64,000 nt of DNA from Bradyrhizobium sp. Ash2021 (GCF_031202265.1 NZ_CP100604.1:1-64000); one strand, 5' to 3'. Positions 29,283 through 40,307 are shown, numbered from the stretch's first letter. The notes: generated by a model from the sequence alone, not told the origin. A program made the numbers and translations.

Positions 29283-30779
29283 TTACACCCCCGCCATCAT
29301 CACATATTTGATCTCGACATATTCTTCCATGCCGTGATGCGAGCCTTCGCGCCCGAGGCCTGATTCCTTGACGCCGCCGAAGGGTGCTACTTCGGTCGTG
29401 ATCAGGCCGGTGTTGACGCCGACCATGCCCGATTCCAGCGCTTCCGCCACCCGCCAGACCCGGCCGAGGTCGCGTGAATAGAAATACGAGGCCAGGCCGA
29501 ACGGCGAGTTGTTGCACATCGCAATCACATCGGCTTCGTCCTTGAAGCGGAACACCGGCGCCAGCGGCCCAAAGGTCTCTTCATGCGCGACCAGTGCGTC
29601 GGGCGCGACATTGGCCAGCACTGTCGGCTCGAAGAAACTGCCGCCGAGCGCGTGGCGCTTGCCGCCGGTGACGATTTTGGCGCCGCCCTTGACCGCGTCC
29701 GCGATGTGTTTTTCGATCTTGTCGATCGCATCCATGTTGATCAGTGGGCCCTGCACCACGCCGGCTTCGGTGCCGTCGCCGATCTTCATCGCCGCGACCT
29801 TCTTCGAGAGCTTCTCGACGAACTGGTCGTAGATCTTGTCCTGCGCATAGAGGCGGTTGGCGCAGACGCAGGTCTGGCCCATGTTGCGGTATTTCGAGAC
29901 CATGGCGCCTTCGACAGCGGCATCGATATCGGCATCATCGAACACCACGAACGGCGCGTTGCCGCCGAGTTCGAGGCCGAGCTTCTTCACGCCGACCGCG
30001 GCCTGCTGATAGAGAATTTTCCCAACTTCGGTCGATCCGGTGAAGCCGACGAAACGCACGGCGGGATGCTCGCACAACACCTTGCCGATCGCCGACGAAT
30101 TGCCGGTCAGGATATTGAACACGCCCTTCGGTACGCCGGCCTTCTCGGCCAGCGCCACCAGCGCCAGCGCGGTCAGCGGCGTTTCATTGGCGGGCTTGAG
30201 CACCACGGTGCAGCCCGCGGCCAGCGCCGGCGACACTTTTCGGGTGATCATCGAGCACGGGAAATTCCACGGCGTGATCGCGCCGCAAACGCCGATCGGC
30301 TGCTTGATCGCCAGCAGGCGCGCATCGGCCCGCTGGGTTGGAATGGTTTCGCCATAGACGCGGCGGGCTTCCTCGGCGAAGAACTCGACATAGGCGCCGC
30401 CGATATCGACTTCGCCGAGCGCCTCCGCCAGCGGCTTGCCCTGCTCGGAGGTCAGGATCAGCGCGAGATCCTCGCGGTTGGCGATGATCAGGTCGAACCA
30501 TTTGCGCAGGATGTTGGAACGCTGCTTGGCGGTAAGCTTGGCCCAGGCCGGAAACGCACGCTCGGCGGCTTCGACGGCTTGCGTCGTCTCGGCCGTGCTC
30601 ATGACCGGGATTTTCGCAAGCTCCACGCCGTTGACCGGATTGGTCACCGGCCGCGATGCCTTGCCGGTCCAAGCGCCGTCGATATAGCACTGCTCGCGCA
30701 GCAGTGAGGAATCCTTCAGGCGGTCGCGAAGCGACGGTGTGGCGGGTTGCGAAGCGCGTGCGGCGACGGGCGGGGTCAT
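29283..30779 (-). CDS. gabD: NAD(P)-dependent succinate-semialdehyde dehydrogenase
   Basis: Aldehyde dehydrogenase that oxidises succinate semialdehyde to succinate in GABA or related catabolism, 498 residues. Landmarks are ITPWNFPCSMITRKVSPALAAG, GFTGSTEVGKILYQQ, the catalytic Glu in LELGGNAPFVVFDDAD, and the catalytic Cys in NMGQTCVCANRLYAQ. The C-terminal PFGGVKESGLGREGS is typical of GabD. GAGGAG lies about eight bases before the ATG. No GABA transaminase is adjacent, so the substrate assignment rests on family resemblance; glutarate semialdehyde is another possibility. Confidence 0.88.
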   Translation of the reverse strand: MTPPVAARASQPATPSLRDRLKDSSLLREQCYIDGAWTGKASRPVTNPVNGVELAKIPVMSTAETTQAVEAAERAFPAWAKLTAKQRSNILRKWFDLIIANREDLALILTSEQGKPLAEALGEVDIGGAYVEFFAEEARRVYGETIPTQRADARLLAIKQPIGVCGAITPWNFPCSMITRKVSPALAAGCTVVLKPANETPLTALALVALAEKAGVPKGVFNILTGNSSAIGKVLCEHPAVRFVGFTGSTEVGKILYQQAAVGVKKLGLELGGNAPFVVFDDADIDAAVEGAMVSKYRNMGQTCVCANRLYAQDKIYDQFVEKLSKKVAAMKIGDGTEAGVVQGPLINMDAIDKIEKHIADAVKGGAKIVTGGKRHALGGSFFEPTVLANVAPDALVAHEETFGPLAPVFRFKDEADVIAMCNNSPFGLASYFYSRDLGRVWRVAEALESGMVGVNTGLITTEVAPFGGVKESGLGREGSHHGMEEYVEIKYVMMAGV

Positions 30780-30892
30780 GGCGTTACTCCTCGGATTTCC
30801 TGGCTATTGGACCCGAGTATAGGCCGAAGCCGCCCTCAATGCATCGGCCGCAAACGCGCGGCTGCTTCAAGCAATTTTGAGGACCTACGCTC

Positions 30893-30970
30893 GTCATTCC
30901 GGGATGGTCCGAAGGACCAGACCCGGAATCTCGAGATTCCGGGTTCGCACTTCGTGCGCCCCGGAATGAC
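30893..30970. repeat. GTCATTCCGG palindromic repeat, copy 1
   Basis: Outer arms GTCATTCCGG and CCGGAATGAC enclose inner arms GACCCGGAATC/GATTCCGGGTTC with a small GGTCC/GGACC hairpin. A related copy is at 43561-43639. It lies between gabD and a small hypothetical gene. Confidence 0.85.
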
Positions 30971-30979
30971 AGTCTCGGA

Positions 30980-31300
30980 TCAGGCCGCGCCGCTCATATA
31001 GGTTTCGCGGCGGCCGATCATGCGTTCGGCGGCGGCCTTGGCGTCGGACCGGGACGAGGTCGCGCAGGTGCGGTATTCGAGGTCCGGCAGGGAAGCGGGA
31101 TCGCGGCGGCCGAACCACGACCTGGAACTGATCGTCAGCAGCGCCAGCGCCTGGGCAACGTTATCGACCGCCTCGAATGAATGCAGCGCGCCGGTACCGG
31201 CATAGCGGACTTCGTAAAGGCCGGGGCTGATCGGGGCTTCGATGTTCTCGCCGCGCCCGGCGCGGGGATATCGCTTCCATTCACTCCAGGTTGAGATCAT
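30980..31300 (-). CDS. Hypothetical protein
   Basis: A 106-residue soluble protein that I do not recognise. It opens MISTWSEWKRYPRAGRGENI and contains the stretch GLYEVRYAGTGALHSFEAVD; its C-terminal part has a short Cys-containing segment (YRTCATSSR) and basic residues. The ATG at 31300 follows GAGGGAG with good spacing. It has no signal peptide or membrane helix and stands alone between repeats, with a 340-base gap on its 5' side. Codon use looks normal for the genome, so the gene is probably real. Confidence 0.65.
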   Translation of the reverse strand: MISTWSEWKRYPRAGRGENIEAPISPGLYEVRYAGTGALHSFEAVDNVAQALALLTISSRSWFGRRDPASLPDLEYRTCATSSRSDAKAAAERMIGRRETYMSGAA

Positions 31301-31643
31301 CACCGCTCCCTCGGAACTTCCAAAGTTACAACCATTTGCATCAAATCATTCAGCGCCGGCAGCGCTATTTTGGGCTGGAATCTGAATGTCTTACTCCAAA
31401 TATCGGCACCGCAAATTATAATGCGATCAATTTATCGTGGATGCCCGGACCGGTCGCCGACATTGCATTCCGTCCACCGCTAATTGTGGCGAAGTGTTGC
31501 GGTTGGGTTGCTTCTCTCCTTCGCGTTGCAGTGCCCATCACGAGATCGCGACATCGACCGCGGCCACTTGCCCGCGCTTGCGGGACGCGACGGACGGGAG
31601 GAAGATTGCCCCACTCCAAAAAATAAACCGGAGGCGACCCCCC
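31301..31643. other. Gap between divergent genes, no gene seen
   Basis: About 340 bases between the hypothetical gene and the second serine hydrolase. The first ~140 bases are clearly A+T-richer than surrounding coding sequence, as expected for promoters of both divergent genes, but no clear -35/-10 pair was identified. GCCCGCGCTTGCGGGA near 31574 is a small hairpin. Confidence 0.4.
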
Positions 31644-32837
31644 ATGCAAAGCAAAGCTCAGATCGATCAGGTTCTGCGTCAGAAAACCGACGCGAAGGAG
31701 ATTCCCGGCGTCGTCGCGATCGCGGCGACGGGCAACGACATCATCTATCAGGGTGCGTTCGGCAAACGCGACCTGGCAAAAGACGATGCCATGACCGCCG
31801 ACAGCGTGTTCTGGATCGCCTCCATGACCAAGGCCATCACCGCGGCGGCCGGCATGCAGCTGGTCGAGCAGGGCAAGCTGTCGCTGGACGAGCCGATCGG
31901 CAAGGTGCTGCCCGATCTCGCCGCCCCGCAGGTGCTGGAAGGTTTTGATGCCAAGGGCGAGCCGAAACTGCGCGCGGCGAAGAAGCCTATCACGCTGCGC
32001 CATCTCATGACCCACACCGCGGGCTTCTGCTACGACGTGTGGAACGGCGAGGGCGCGCAATATCTGGCGAAGACCGGAACCCCAAACGTCTTCACCTGCC
32101 AGAACGCCGCGCTGAAGACGCCGATCATGTCCGATCCCGGCACGCGCTGGGAATATGGCATCAACATCGATTTCGTCGGCAAGGCGGTGGAAGCCGCGAG
32201 CGGCAAGCGTCTCGATGCCTATCTGCGCGACCACATGTTCACGCCGCTCGGCATGAACGACACCGGCTTCAAGATCACGGACTCCCTGCGCAAGCGGCTG
32301 GTCGGCATGCATGCGCGCGGCGAGGACGGCTCGCTGGCGCCGACCCCGTTCGAACTGGAGCAGAATCCGGAATTCCACATGGGTGGCGGCGGCCTTTACG
32401 GCACCGCGGGCGATTACATCAAGTTCTGCCAGATGATCCTTAACAAGGGCAAAGCCAACGGCAACCAGTTGCTGAAGCCCGAGACCGTCGCGTTGATGGG
32501 CCAGAACCACATCGGCGATCTCAGCGTCACCAAGTTGATTTCGGTGGCGCCGATGTACACCAACGACGTCGATCTCTATCCGGACCAGGTGAAGAAATGG
32601 GGGCTGAGCTTCCTGATCAACACCGCCAAGACCGCGGAAGGCCGCAGCCCCGGCAGCCTCGCCTGGGCGGGCCTCGCCAACACCTATTTCTGGATCGATC
32701 CGGCCCGCAACGTCGCCGGCGTGATCCTGATGCAGTTGTTGCCGTTCGTGGACAAGAAATGCCTGGAAGCCTATGCGGGCTTCGAGCGCGGCGTCTATGC
32801 CGGGCTCGATGCCGGTAGCGGCCAGAAGGCGGCTTAG
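31644..32837 (+). CDS. Beta-lactamase-fold serine hydrolase (class C/EstB-like)
   Basis: A 397-residue hydrolase of the class C beta-lactamase superfamily without an evident signal peptide, so probably cytoplasmic and esterase-like. The SxxK motif is Ser60-Met-Thr-Lys63 in WIASMTKAITAAAGMQL. Other landmarks are LRHLMTHTAGFCYDVWNGEG, RWEYGINIDFVGKAVEAASG and AHSR-type helices replaced by FTPLGMNDTGFKI. The C-terminal FWIDPARNVAGVILMQLLPF is typical of these esterases. The ATG at 31644 has GGAGG 12 bases upstream; a longer in-frame start would extend into the low-G+C gap. Substrate unknown. Confidence 0.85.
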   Translation: MQSKAQIDQVLRQKTDAKEIPGVVAIAATGNDIIYQGAFGKRDLAKDDAMTADSVFWIASMTKAITAAAGMQLVEQGKLSLDEPIGKVLPDLAAPQVLEGFDAKGEPKLRAAKKPITLRHLMTHTAGFCYDVWNGEGAQYLAKTGTPNVFTCQNAALKTPIMSDPGTRWEYGINIDFVGKAVEAASGKRLDAYLRDHMFTPLGMNDTGFKITDSLRKRLVGMHARGEDGSLAPTPFELEQNPEFHMGGGGLYGTAGDYIKFCQMILNKGKANGNQLLKPETVALMGQNHIGDLSVTKLISVAPMYTNDVDLYPDQVKKWGLSFLINTAKTAEGRSPGSLAWAGLANTYFWIDPARNVAGVILMQLLPFVDKKCLEAYAGFERGVYAGLDAGSGQKAA

Positions 32838-32856
32838 GGAGCATCTGTTAAAGACC

Positions 32857-33004
32857 GTCATTGCGAGCCAACGGGTCCGGCCTCTGGCCGGCCCGATGAC
32901 AGGCTCCGCGAAGCAATCCATCGTGCGCCAAAAAGGAAGAATGGATTGCTTCGTCGCTTGCGCTCCCTTGCGCAAACGCTTCGCGTTTGTCGCAGGCAAT
33001 GACG
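32857..33004. repeat. GTCATTGCGAG palindromic repeat, copy 3, with variant GGAGCC module
   Basis: Same family as 22191-22310, extended on its right side by a further palindrome (CGCAAACGCTTCGCGTTTG). The module at 32866-32907 carries CCGGCC-TCT-GGCCGG where the other copies carry CGCGC stems. Confidence 0.87.
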
Positions 33005-33062
33005 TTGCGGACATAATGTCTCGATCCTGTAGCACGCGTGCCTGACGTTTGGAGAGACGCAC

Positions 33063-34757
<1,695 letters not shown>

Positions 34758-34776
34758 AGGACATTCGCTAGAAGCC

Positions 34777-34860
34777 GTCATTGCGAGCGAAGCGAAGCAA
34801 TCCATCGCGCCACAAAAAGAAAGAATGGATTGCGTCGTCGCTTCGCTCCTCGCAATGACG
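34777..34860. repeat. GTCATTGCGAG palindromic repeat, copy 4
   Basis: Short form: GTCATTGCGAGCGAAGCGAA, an inner AAGCAATCCAT/ATGGATTG pair, and CTCCTCGCAATGACG. No GGAGCC module. It is the likely 3' end structure of the acyl-CoA ligase transcript. Confidence 0.88.
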
Positions 34861-34869
34861 GCTGTAACT

Positions 34870-35500
34870 GCCGACACACCTTCGCGATCCCGCGGCGCGA
34901 TTCGCCCGGGTGATGCCCTTGGTTTCGCGCCATAAGAAAAGAGGGCGCGGGGAATGCCGGATGCGCGCTGCACCCGCGGTCTCGTGTGCAAAAGCTGTGC
35001 GAAGAAACGCACACGAGCATACAGGTTCAGCGGAGGCAATCCGACATTCCCTGCGCAATGGTTTTACGGCTTATAGCGCGCTCTCCCCGGCGACGAATTC
35101 CTTTTGCCACCGTCATCGGCGGATTAATGGCTTTGCCGGACCCGGTTGGGCCGACAAAACCTCCGCTGACTTAGCACCAGCAACGGGTGCCAGAACCACA
35201 CGATTTCGCCGTACGCCTCAGCGCCGTTCGTCTGATGCGACGTCTCTTCGCTCACGAGTCCAAAGGACCCGCCCTGCGACGACGATCGCGCCCGACGCTG
35301 CCGCGTCCACCGCATCCCTGCCCAACGTTCGTGACGATCATGATACGCCCCTCTTCGGGCCGGGACGGCGGCAGTTATAGTTTTGATTTGCCCGTCGGGA
35401 TGAATAGAAATATTTCGCTTCGATGTAAAAAAATGACTCGACAACGGAATCACGCGACCGAGCGATTTGCCCGTCGGGCAGGCGAGCGACGTGATGCTCT
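34870..35500. repeat. Long non-coding repeat-like region
   Basis: About 600 bases with no convincing gene. It contains an extended stem-loop (34945-35056), many short inverted repeats, and two identical 15-base copies of GATTTGCCCGTCGGG at 35385-35399 and 35464-35478. The sequence resembles a long dispersed repeat I associate with Bradyrhizobium genomes, whose open frames are often annotated as hypothetical proteins; that recollection could not be checked here. It is probably a mobile or structured non-coding element. Confidence 0.55.
34945..35056. ncRNA. Extended stem-loop, candidate structured RNA element
   Basis: The 18-base arms GCGCGGGGAATGCCGGAT (34945-34962) and ATCCGACATTCCCTGCGC (35039-35056) pair at 17 of 18 positions if one G-U is allowed. 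Inside, CTCGTGTGC (34981-34989) and GCACACGAG (35009-35017) form a perfect 9-base-pair hairpin. Transcription and strand are unknown. Confidence 0.4.
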
Positions 35501-35508
35501 CAATGTTC

Positions 35509-35635
35509 GTCATGGCCGGGCTTGTCCCGGCCATCCACGTCTTGACCCCATCCAAGCAACAAAGACGTGGATGCCCGGGACATAGGCGAGCGGACGCGAC
35601 GCCGTCCCTTCGGACGGCTATGCCCGGGCATGACG
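35509..35635. repeat. GTCATGGCCGGG palindromic repeat, copy 1
   Basis: Starts GTCATGGCCGGGCTTGTCCC and ends GCCCGGGCATGACG. Internal arms CATCCACGTCTTG and AAGACGTGGATG pair, and GCCGTCCCTTCGGACGGC is a nested hairpin. Parts of it reappear at 41027-41093. Confidence 0.83.
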
Positions 35636-35668
35636 GGTTGATAGGTAGTGCCCGATCGCCAGGCCGCC

Positions 35669-36670
35669 CTACACCGGCAACCCGTTCTGCTGCGCCAATT
35701 CCTTCAGCGACACTTGCGGCCGTGCCCCGATGTGCTGGATCACTTCGGCCGCCGCCAGCGCGCCCAATCGCCCGGCATTCTCGTAACCGGCGTTGCGCAC
35801 CAGGCCGAACAAAAATCCGGCGGCGAACAGGTCGCCGGCGCCTGTGGTGTCGACCAGCTTTTGAATCGGGAAGGCCGGCACCGCGACCACGCCGTCCTTC
35901 GATGCCACCACGCAGCCCTTTTCGCTGCGGGTGACGACCCCGAGTTTGGTATCGCTCTGCAATTGCTTCAGCGCGGTGTCGAAATCCGAGGTCTGGTACA
36001 GCGAATGCAATTCGGCCTCGTTGGCGAACACGAGGTCGACAGTGCCCTTGCGCATCAGGTCGAGGAATTCGTCGCGATAGCGATCGACGCAGAACGAATC
36101 CGACAAGGTCAGCGCGACCTGGCGGTCGGCGCCATGCGCGATGGTCGCCGCCTTGACGAAGGCTTCCTTGGCGCTTTTGGGGTCCCACAGATAGCCTTCG
36201 AGATAGATCACGCTCGCTGCCGCGATCTGGGCGGCGTCGATATCTGAAGGCGTCAGGTCCTGCGCCGCGCCGAGATAGGTGTTCATGGTGCGCTCGCCGT
36301 CCGGCGTCACCAGAATGTAGGAACAGCCGGTAGCGGGACCGCCGGCGGCGGCCGGGGTTTCGAACGCGACGCCGGCGGCGCGGATATCGTGGCTGTAGAG
36401 CCGGCCGATCTGGTCATCCCTGACCTTGCCGACATAGGCCGCGCGCGCGCCGAGATTGGCGATGCCGACGATGGTGTTGGCCGCCGAGCCGCCGGACATT
36501 TCGGTCGCCGGGCCCATGTCGGCGTAGATCGCGGTGGCGCGCGCCTCGTCGATCAGCGCCATGCCGCCCTTGGTCATGCCGTGGCGGCCGAGAAAACCCT
36601 CGTCGGTCTGCGCCAGCACGTCGAAAATCGCGTTGCCGATCCCGAGAACGTCGTATTTTGTGTCAGCCAT
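35669..36670 (-). CDS. Adenosine kinase (PfkB family)
   Basis: Sugar kinase of the ribokinase/PfkB family, 333 residues, closest in pattern to adenosine kinase, which makes AMP from adenosine. Signatures are VLGIGNAIFDVLAQTDEGFL, GGSAANTIVGIANLGARAAYVG, and the PfkB signature DTTGAGDLFAAGFLFG with the catalytic Asp. FANEAELHSLY is also typical. AGGACGG precedes the ATG at 36670. It is divergent from murJ; a palindromic repeat occupies the gap. Confidence 0.88.
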   Translation of the reverse strand: MADTKYDVLGIGNAIFDVLAQTDEGFLGRHGMTKGGMALIDEARATAIYADMGPATEMSGGSAANTIVGIANLGARAAYVGKVRDDQIGRLYSHDIRAAGVAFETPAAAGGPATGCSYILVTPDGERTMNTYLGAAQDLTPSDIDAAQIAAASVIYLEGYLWDPKSAKEAFVKAATIAHGADRQVALTLSDSFCVDRYRDEFLDLMRKGTVDLVFANEAELHSLYQTSDFDTALKQLQSDTKLGVVTRSEKGCVVASKDGVVAVPAFPIQKLVDTTGAGDLFAAGFLFGLVRNAGYENAGRLGALAAAEVIQHIGARPQVSLKELAQQNGLPV

Positions 36671-36756
36671 TTATCCGTCCTGTTTACGGCAATTTTGATA
36701 AGGCTGCGGCCTATCACGACCCGCCTAGCGCCAGCAAGCGTAGGCTCTGTTTGTTT

Positions 36757-36805
36757 GAGCATGATCTGAACGGAAAACCGGTGCCCACATTTCCGGATCA
36801 TGCTC
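36757..36805. repeat. GAGCATGAT...ATCATGCTC palindromic repeat
   Basis: Outer arms GAGCATGATC and GATCATGCTC enclose CGGAAAACCGG and TTTCCGG. The right arm ends 14 bases before murJ. A degenerate relative lies at 61538-61628. Confidence 0.75.
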
Positions 36806-36818
36806 TATAGAAGCCCAA

Positions 36819-38363
36819 ATGATCCGATCCTTTCTCACGGTATCGACGGGAACACTGGCCTCGCGGCTGCTCGGATTCGTGCGCGATTCCATCATCGCGG
36901 CACTGCTCGGCGCCGGTCCCGTCGCGGACGCATTTCTGGTCGCGTTTCAACTGGTCAATGTCGTGCGAAGGCTGCTGACTGAAGGCGCGCTGAACGCGGC
37001 GCTGGTGCCGGCATGGCTGCGGGTGCGCGACGCCGATGGCGCGGTCGCCGCGGCGGCCTTCGCCGGCCGCGTGCTCGGCACCGTCAGCGCGGCACTGATC
37101 GCCGCATCCGTGCTGATCGGCTTGTTGATGCCGCTGGTCATCACCGCGCTGGCGCCGGGCTTTGCCGGGCGCGAAACCCTGCAGCTCGCCGTCAACGACG
37201 CCCGCCTGATGCTGCCCTATCTCGCCTTCGCCGGTCCGGTGACGGTCATGATGGCGTTGCTGAACGCGCAGGGCCGCTTTGCGCTGACGGCGTTCTCGCC
37301 GCTGCTGTTCAACATCGCGCTGATCGCAGTCATGGCCGTGCTGCTCGGATGGCGGCAGGACGCCGTCGATGCCGCGCTGATCCTGGCCGCCACCATCGGC
37401 ATCGCCGGCCTCTTGCAATTATCCATGCTGGTGTTGCGCGGCGGCGGCATCGCCACGCCCTTGCGGATTTCGTTCGACGGCGAAATGCGCCGCTTTCTTG
37501 GCCAGGCGATCCCCGGGATGATCGCCAGCAGCGCGCCGCAATGGCTTGTTGTCGCAGGCGCGATCATCGCCTCGTCATCGCCATCGGCGGTATCGTGGCT
37601 CTATTTCGCCAACCGCCTGATCGAGCTGCCGCTCGGCATCGTCGGCGTCGCCATGGGCACCGTGCTCATTCCCGAGATGACGCGCGCGTTGCGCGGCGAC
37701 GATCCGGCCGCAACCGCGCATGCGGAATCGCGCGGCCTCGAACTCGCCGTCGGGCTGGCGTTGCCGGCAACGCTCGGCCTGATCGCGCTGAGCACTCCGA
37801 TCGTGCGGATGCTGTTCGAGCACGGCGCCTTCACGTCAAGCGATACGGCGGCGACCGCGCAGGCGCTGATGTGGACGACACTCGGCCTGCCCGCGCATGT
37901 GCTGGTCAAGGCGCTGTCGCCGGCATTCTTCGCGCGCGAAGACACGATGACGCCGCTGACGGCGACGCTGAAAGCCATTGTGCTCGCGATCGCCTTGGGC
38001 TTCCTGCTCGGCCATTGGTTCGGCGCGCCCGGCATCGCCGCCGCGATCGCGCTCGGCGCATGGAGCAACGCGTTCACCTTGGTCCGCAGGGGGGCGGAGA
38101 CCTTCGGGTTTTCGATCGACGCCGCGGCGCGGCGGCGGCTGCCGCGCATTGTGGTTGCGGCGCTGGCGATGGGCGGCTTGCTCTGGCTGGCGACGGCCTT
38201 CGCGCTGCCCGCGGGCGCGAGCGCGCACGGCCTCGTGCAGGCGCTGATCCTGCTGGTGGTGATTGCCGGCGGGATCGCGATGTACGGCCTGTTTCTAGGG
38301 CTTTTCGGCGTCACCGGCTGGCGCGAGGCGGTCGGCGCGATCCGGCAAAACCACGCCGCGTGA
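36819..38363 (+). CDS. murJ: Lipid II flippase MurJ
   Basis: Inner-membrane flippase that moves lipid-linked peptidoglycan precursor to the periplasm, of the MOP superfamily, 514 residues with about fourteen hydrophobic segments. It opens MIRSFLTVSTGTLASRLLGF followed by RDSIIAALLGAGPVADAF, the typical MurJ start; LRRLLTEGALNAALVPAW-like sequence and FFAREDTMTPL are also present. It is followed 83 bases later by trpS on the same strand. A palindromic repeat lies directly upstream of the ATG. Confidence 0.95.
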   Translation: MIRSFLTVSTGTLASRLLGFVRDSIIAALLGAGPVADAFLVAFQLVNVVRRLLTEGALNAALVPAWLRVRDADGAVAAAAFAGRVLGTVSAALIAASVLIGLLMPLVITALAPGFAGRETLQLAVNDARLMLPYLAFAGPVTVMMALLNAQGRFALTAFSPLLFNIALIAVMAVLLGWRQDAVDAALILAATIGIAGLLQLSMLVLRGGGIATPLRISFDGEMRRFLGQAIPGMIASSAPQWLVVAGAIIASSSPSAVSWLYFANRLIELPLGIVGVAMGTVLIPEMTRALRGDDPAATAHAESRGLELAVGLALPATLGLIALSTPIVRMLFEHGAFTSSDTAATAQALMWTTLGLPAHVLVKALSPAFFAREDTMTPLTATLKAIVLAIALGFLLGHWFGAPGIAAAIALGAWSNAFTLVRRGAETFGFSIDAAARRRLPRIVVAALAMGGLLWLATAFALPAGASAHGLVQALILLVVIAGGIAMYGLFLGLFGVTGWREAVGAIRQNHAA

Positions 38364-38446
38364 CTTGTAGGGTCAAGGCTTGCACGGCTGGAGCTTAAGT
38401 GGCAAACGACGGCGCTAATCCAGGGGATATCGGCGGGAAGCTGACA

Positions 38447-39499
38447 ATGGCATTCGTTGAACGGGTTTTTTCGGGCGTCCAGCCGACGGGCAATCTGCAT
38501 CTCGGCAATTACCTCGGCGCGATCGTCAATTTCGTCAAACTGCAGGAGACGCATAATTGTCTCTATTGCGTCGTCGACATGCACGCGATCACGCAGGGCG
38601 TCGATGTGTGGGGCGGCCCGGCGGAGCTTGCGCGCAACACCCGCGAGGTGACCGCGGCCTTCATCGCCTCGGGCATCGACCCGAAGAAGCACATCGTGTT
38701 CAACCAGAGCCAGGTTTCGGGACACGCCGAGCTTGCCTGGATCTTCAACTGCGTCGCCCGCGTCGGCTGGCTCAGCCGGATGACGCAATTCAAGGAGAAG
38801 GCTGGCAAGGATCGCGAAAATGCGTCGGTGGGTCTCTACGACTATCCGGTGCTGATGGCGGCCGACATTCTGCTCTATCGCGCCACCCACGTGCCGGTCG
38901 GCGAGGACCAGAAGCAGCACCTCGAACTGTCGCGCGACATCGCGCAAAAATTCAACAACGATTTTGGCGATTCGATCCGCAGCCACGGCTTCAATGAGGG
39001 ACTGTTCTTTCCGCAACCGGAGCCCTTGATCACGGGCCCTGCGACGCGGGTGATGAGCCTGCGCGACGGCACCAAGAAAATGTCGAAATCGGATTCGTCG
39101 GATAATTCGCGGATCAATCTCACCGACGATGCCGACACGATTGCGCAAAAAATCCGCAAGGCAAAGACCGATCCGGAGCCGCTGCCGTCGGAAGAAAAGG
39201 GCCTCGAACCGCGCCCCGAAGCCGACAATCTGGTCGGGATCTATGCCGCGCTGGCGGACGTGAGCAAGGCCGCGGTGCTCGCCGAGTTCGGCGGCGGGCA
39301 GTTTTCCAGCTTCAAGAATGCGCTGGTGGAACTGTGCGTCGCAAAGCTCTCGCCGATCGCCTCCGAGATGAAGCGGCTGGTCGCCGATCCCGGCCATGTC
39401 GACAGCATCCTGATCGACGGCGCCAACCGCGCCCGGGCGCTTGCGGACGAAACCATGCGGGCGGCCAAGGATATCGTCGGCTTCATCCGCCCGCGCTAA
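38447..39499 (+). CDS. trpS: Tryptophanyl-tRNA synthetase
   Basis: Class I aminoacyl-tRNA synthetase charging tRNA-Trp, 350 residues. The HIGH-like motif is in [16 protein letters not shown] near the start, and KMSKS is intact in [35 protein letters not shown] is also characteristic. The ATG at 38447 fits the family; an in-frame GTG at 38399 would add 16 unconserved residues. It follows murJ closely and may share its transcript. Confidence 0.96.
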   Translation: MAFVERVFSGVQPTGNLHLGNYLGAIVNFVKLQETHNCLYCVVDMHAITQGVDVWGGPAELARNTREVTAAFIASGIDPKKHIVFNQSQVSGHAELAWIFNCVARVGWLSRMTQFKEKAGKDRENASVGLYDYPVLMAADILLYRATHVPVGEDQKQHLELSRDIAQKFNNDFGDSIRSHGFNEGLFFPQPEPLITGPATRVMSLRDGTKKMSKSDSSDNSRINLTDDADTIAQKIRKAKTDPEPLPSEEKGLEPRPEADNLVGIYAALADVSKAAVLAEFGGGQFSSFKNALVELCVAKLSPIASEMKRLVADPGHVDSILIDGANRARALADETMRAAKDIVGFIRPR

Positions 39500-39536
39500 G
39501 TGCGTGCTGAAAAGACTTCCGCAGCTGGGCTGATCA

Positions 39537-39561
39537 CCCTCCCCTGGAGGACAGGGGAGGG
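39537..39561. terminator. Perfect 9-bp hairpin after trpS
   Basis: CCCTCCCCT and AGGGGAGGG pair perfectly around a 7-base loop, 38 bases after trpS. There is no T-tract, so it may be a rho-assisted 3' end or a small repeat; the C-rich/G-rich arms resemble those of the repeat pair at 2803 and 3233. Confidence 0.45.
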
Positions 39562-39663
39562 CAAGATTCCGTTGCCGCAATATTGCTGCACAGCGACGCC
39601 GCTTGTCGAAGGCGGCCGCGCCGTGGCAGCATGCGGCTTGCTTGGCGCAGCACCGGGACATGC

Positions 39664-40158
39664 ATGACCACCCAGCGACGAAGCTACCAGACGGGTCACA
39701 AGCCAAAATGTCTGGTCATCGTTGACGACACCGCGGAATGGGACCGAGCGGTCTATTACGCCAGCCGCTGGGCGGTTCGGGTCGGCGGCGGCGTGGTGAT
39801 GCTGCGCATCATCGAAATCGAGGACCAGAACCAGCAATGGCTGGGCGTCGCCGACATCATGCGTGCCGAGGCGGAAGACGCCGCCAATGAGGCGCTCGAT
39901 CGCGCCTCCGGCCGCGCCAACGGCATTGCCGCGATCACGCCGGAGCGGGCGATCCGCGAGGGCGAACCGACCGAACAGATCCTCGACGTCATCGACAAGG
40001 ACGTCGATATCGCGATGCTGGTGCTGGCGGCCAATCCCGGCCCCGAAGGCCCCGGCCCGCTGATTACCATCATGGCCCAGGCCGCCGGCTCGTTCCCGAT
40101 CCCGGTCGTGATCGTGCCGGGCGACCTCAGCGACGCCGATATCGACGGGCTTTCGTAA
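39664..40158 (+). CDS. Universal stress protein (UspA family)
   Basis: Single Usp domain protein of 164 residues; the family binds nucleotides and is linked to stress survival. CLVIVDDTAEWDRAVYYASR forms the first strand and helix, VVMLRIIEIED the second, and IAMLVLAANPGPEGPGPLIT with GSFPIPVVIVPGDLS corresponds to the C-terminal nucleotide-binding part. The ATG at 39664 was chosen over an upstream start whose extra residues overlap the hairpin region. It is followed by nfuA after 150 bases. Confidence 0.88.
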   Translation: MTTQRRSYQTGHKPKCLVIVDDTAEWDRAVYYASRWAVRVGGGVVMLRIIEIEDQNQQWLGVADIMRAEAEDAANEALDRASGRANGIAAITPERAIREGEPTEQILDVIDKDVDIAMLVLAANPGPEGPGPLITIMAQAAGSFPIPVVIVPGDLSDADIDGLS

Positions 40159-40307
40159 GCAGCCAGGTGATCGACGCGGCCTTTAATGCAGGCTTTAATG
40201 CAGCTTTGGAACCGCTGGTCTGCGCCCTTGATCCGTGCGTTCCCCGTCGCCATCTGTTAAGGGAACCTCACGCGCCGGCCTTGAACCGGCGACGCCGGAG
40301 ATATCAG

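Noticed and set aside
34910..35380. Possible 156-residue protein in the long repeat region
   Set aside because: It is encoded by hairpins and repeat DNA, has no strong ribosome-binding site or domain, and resembles frames that arise in dispersed repeats.
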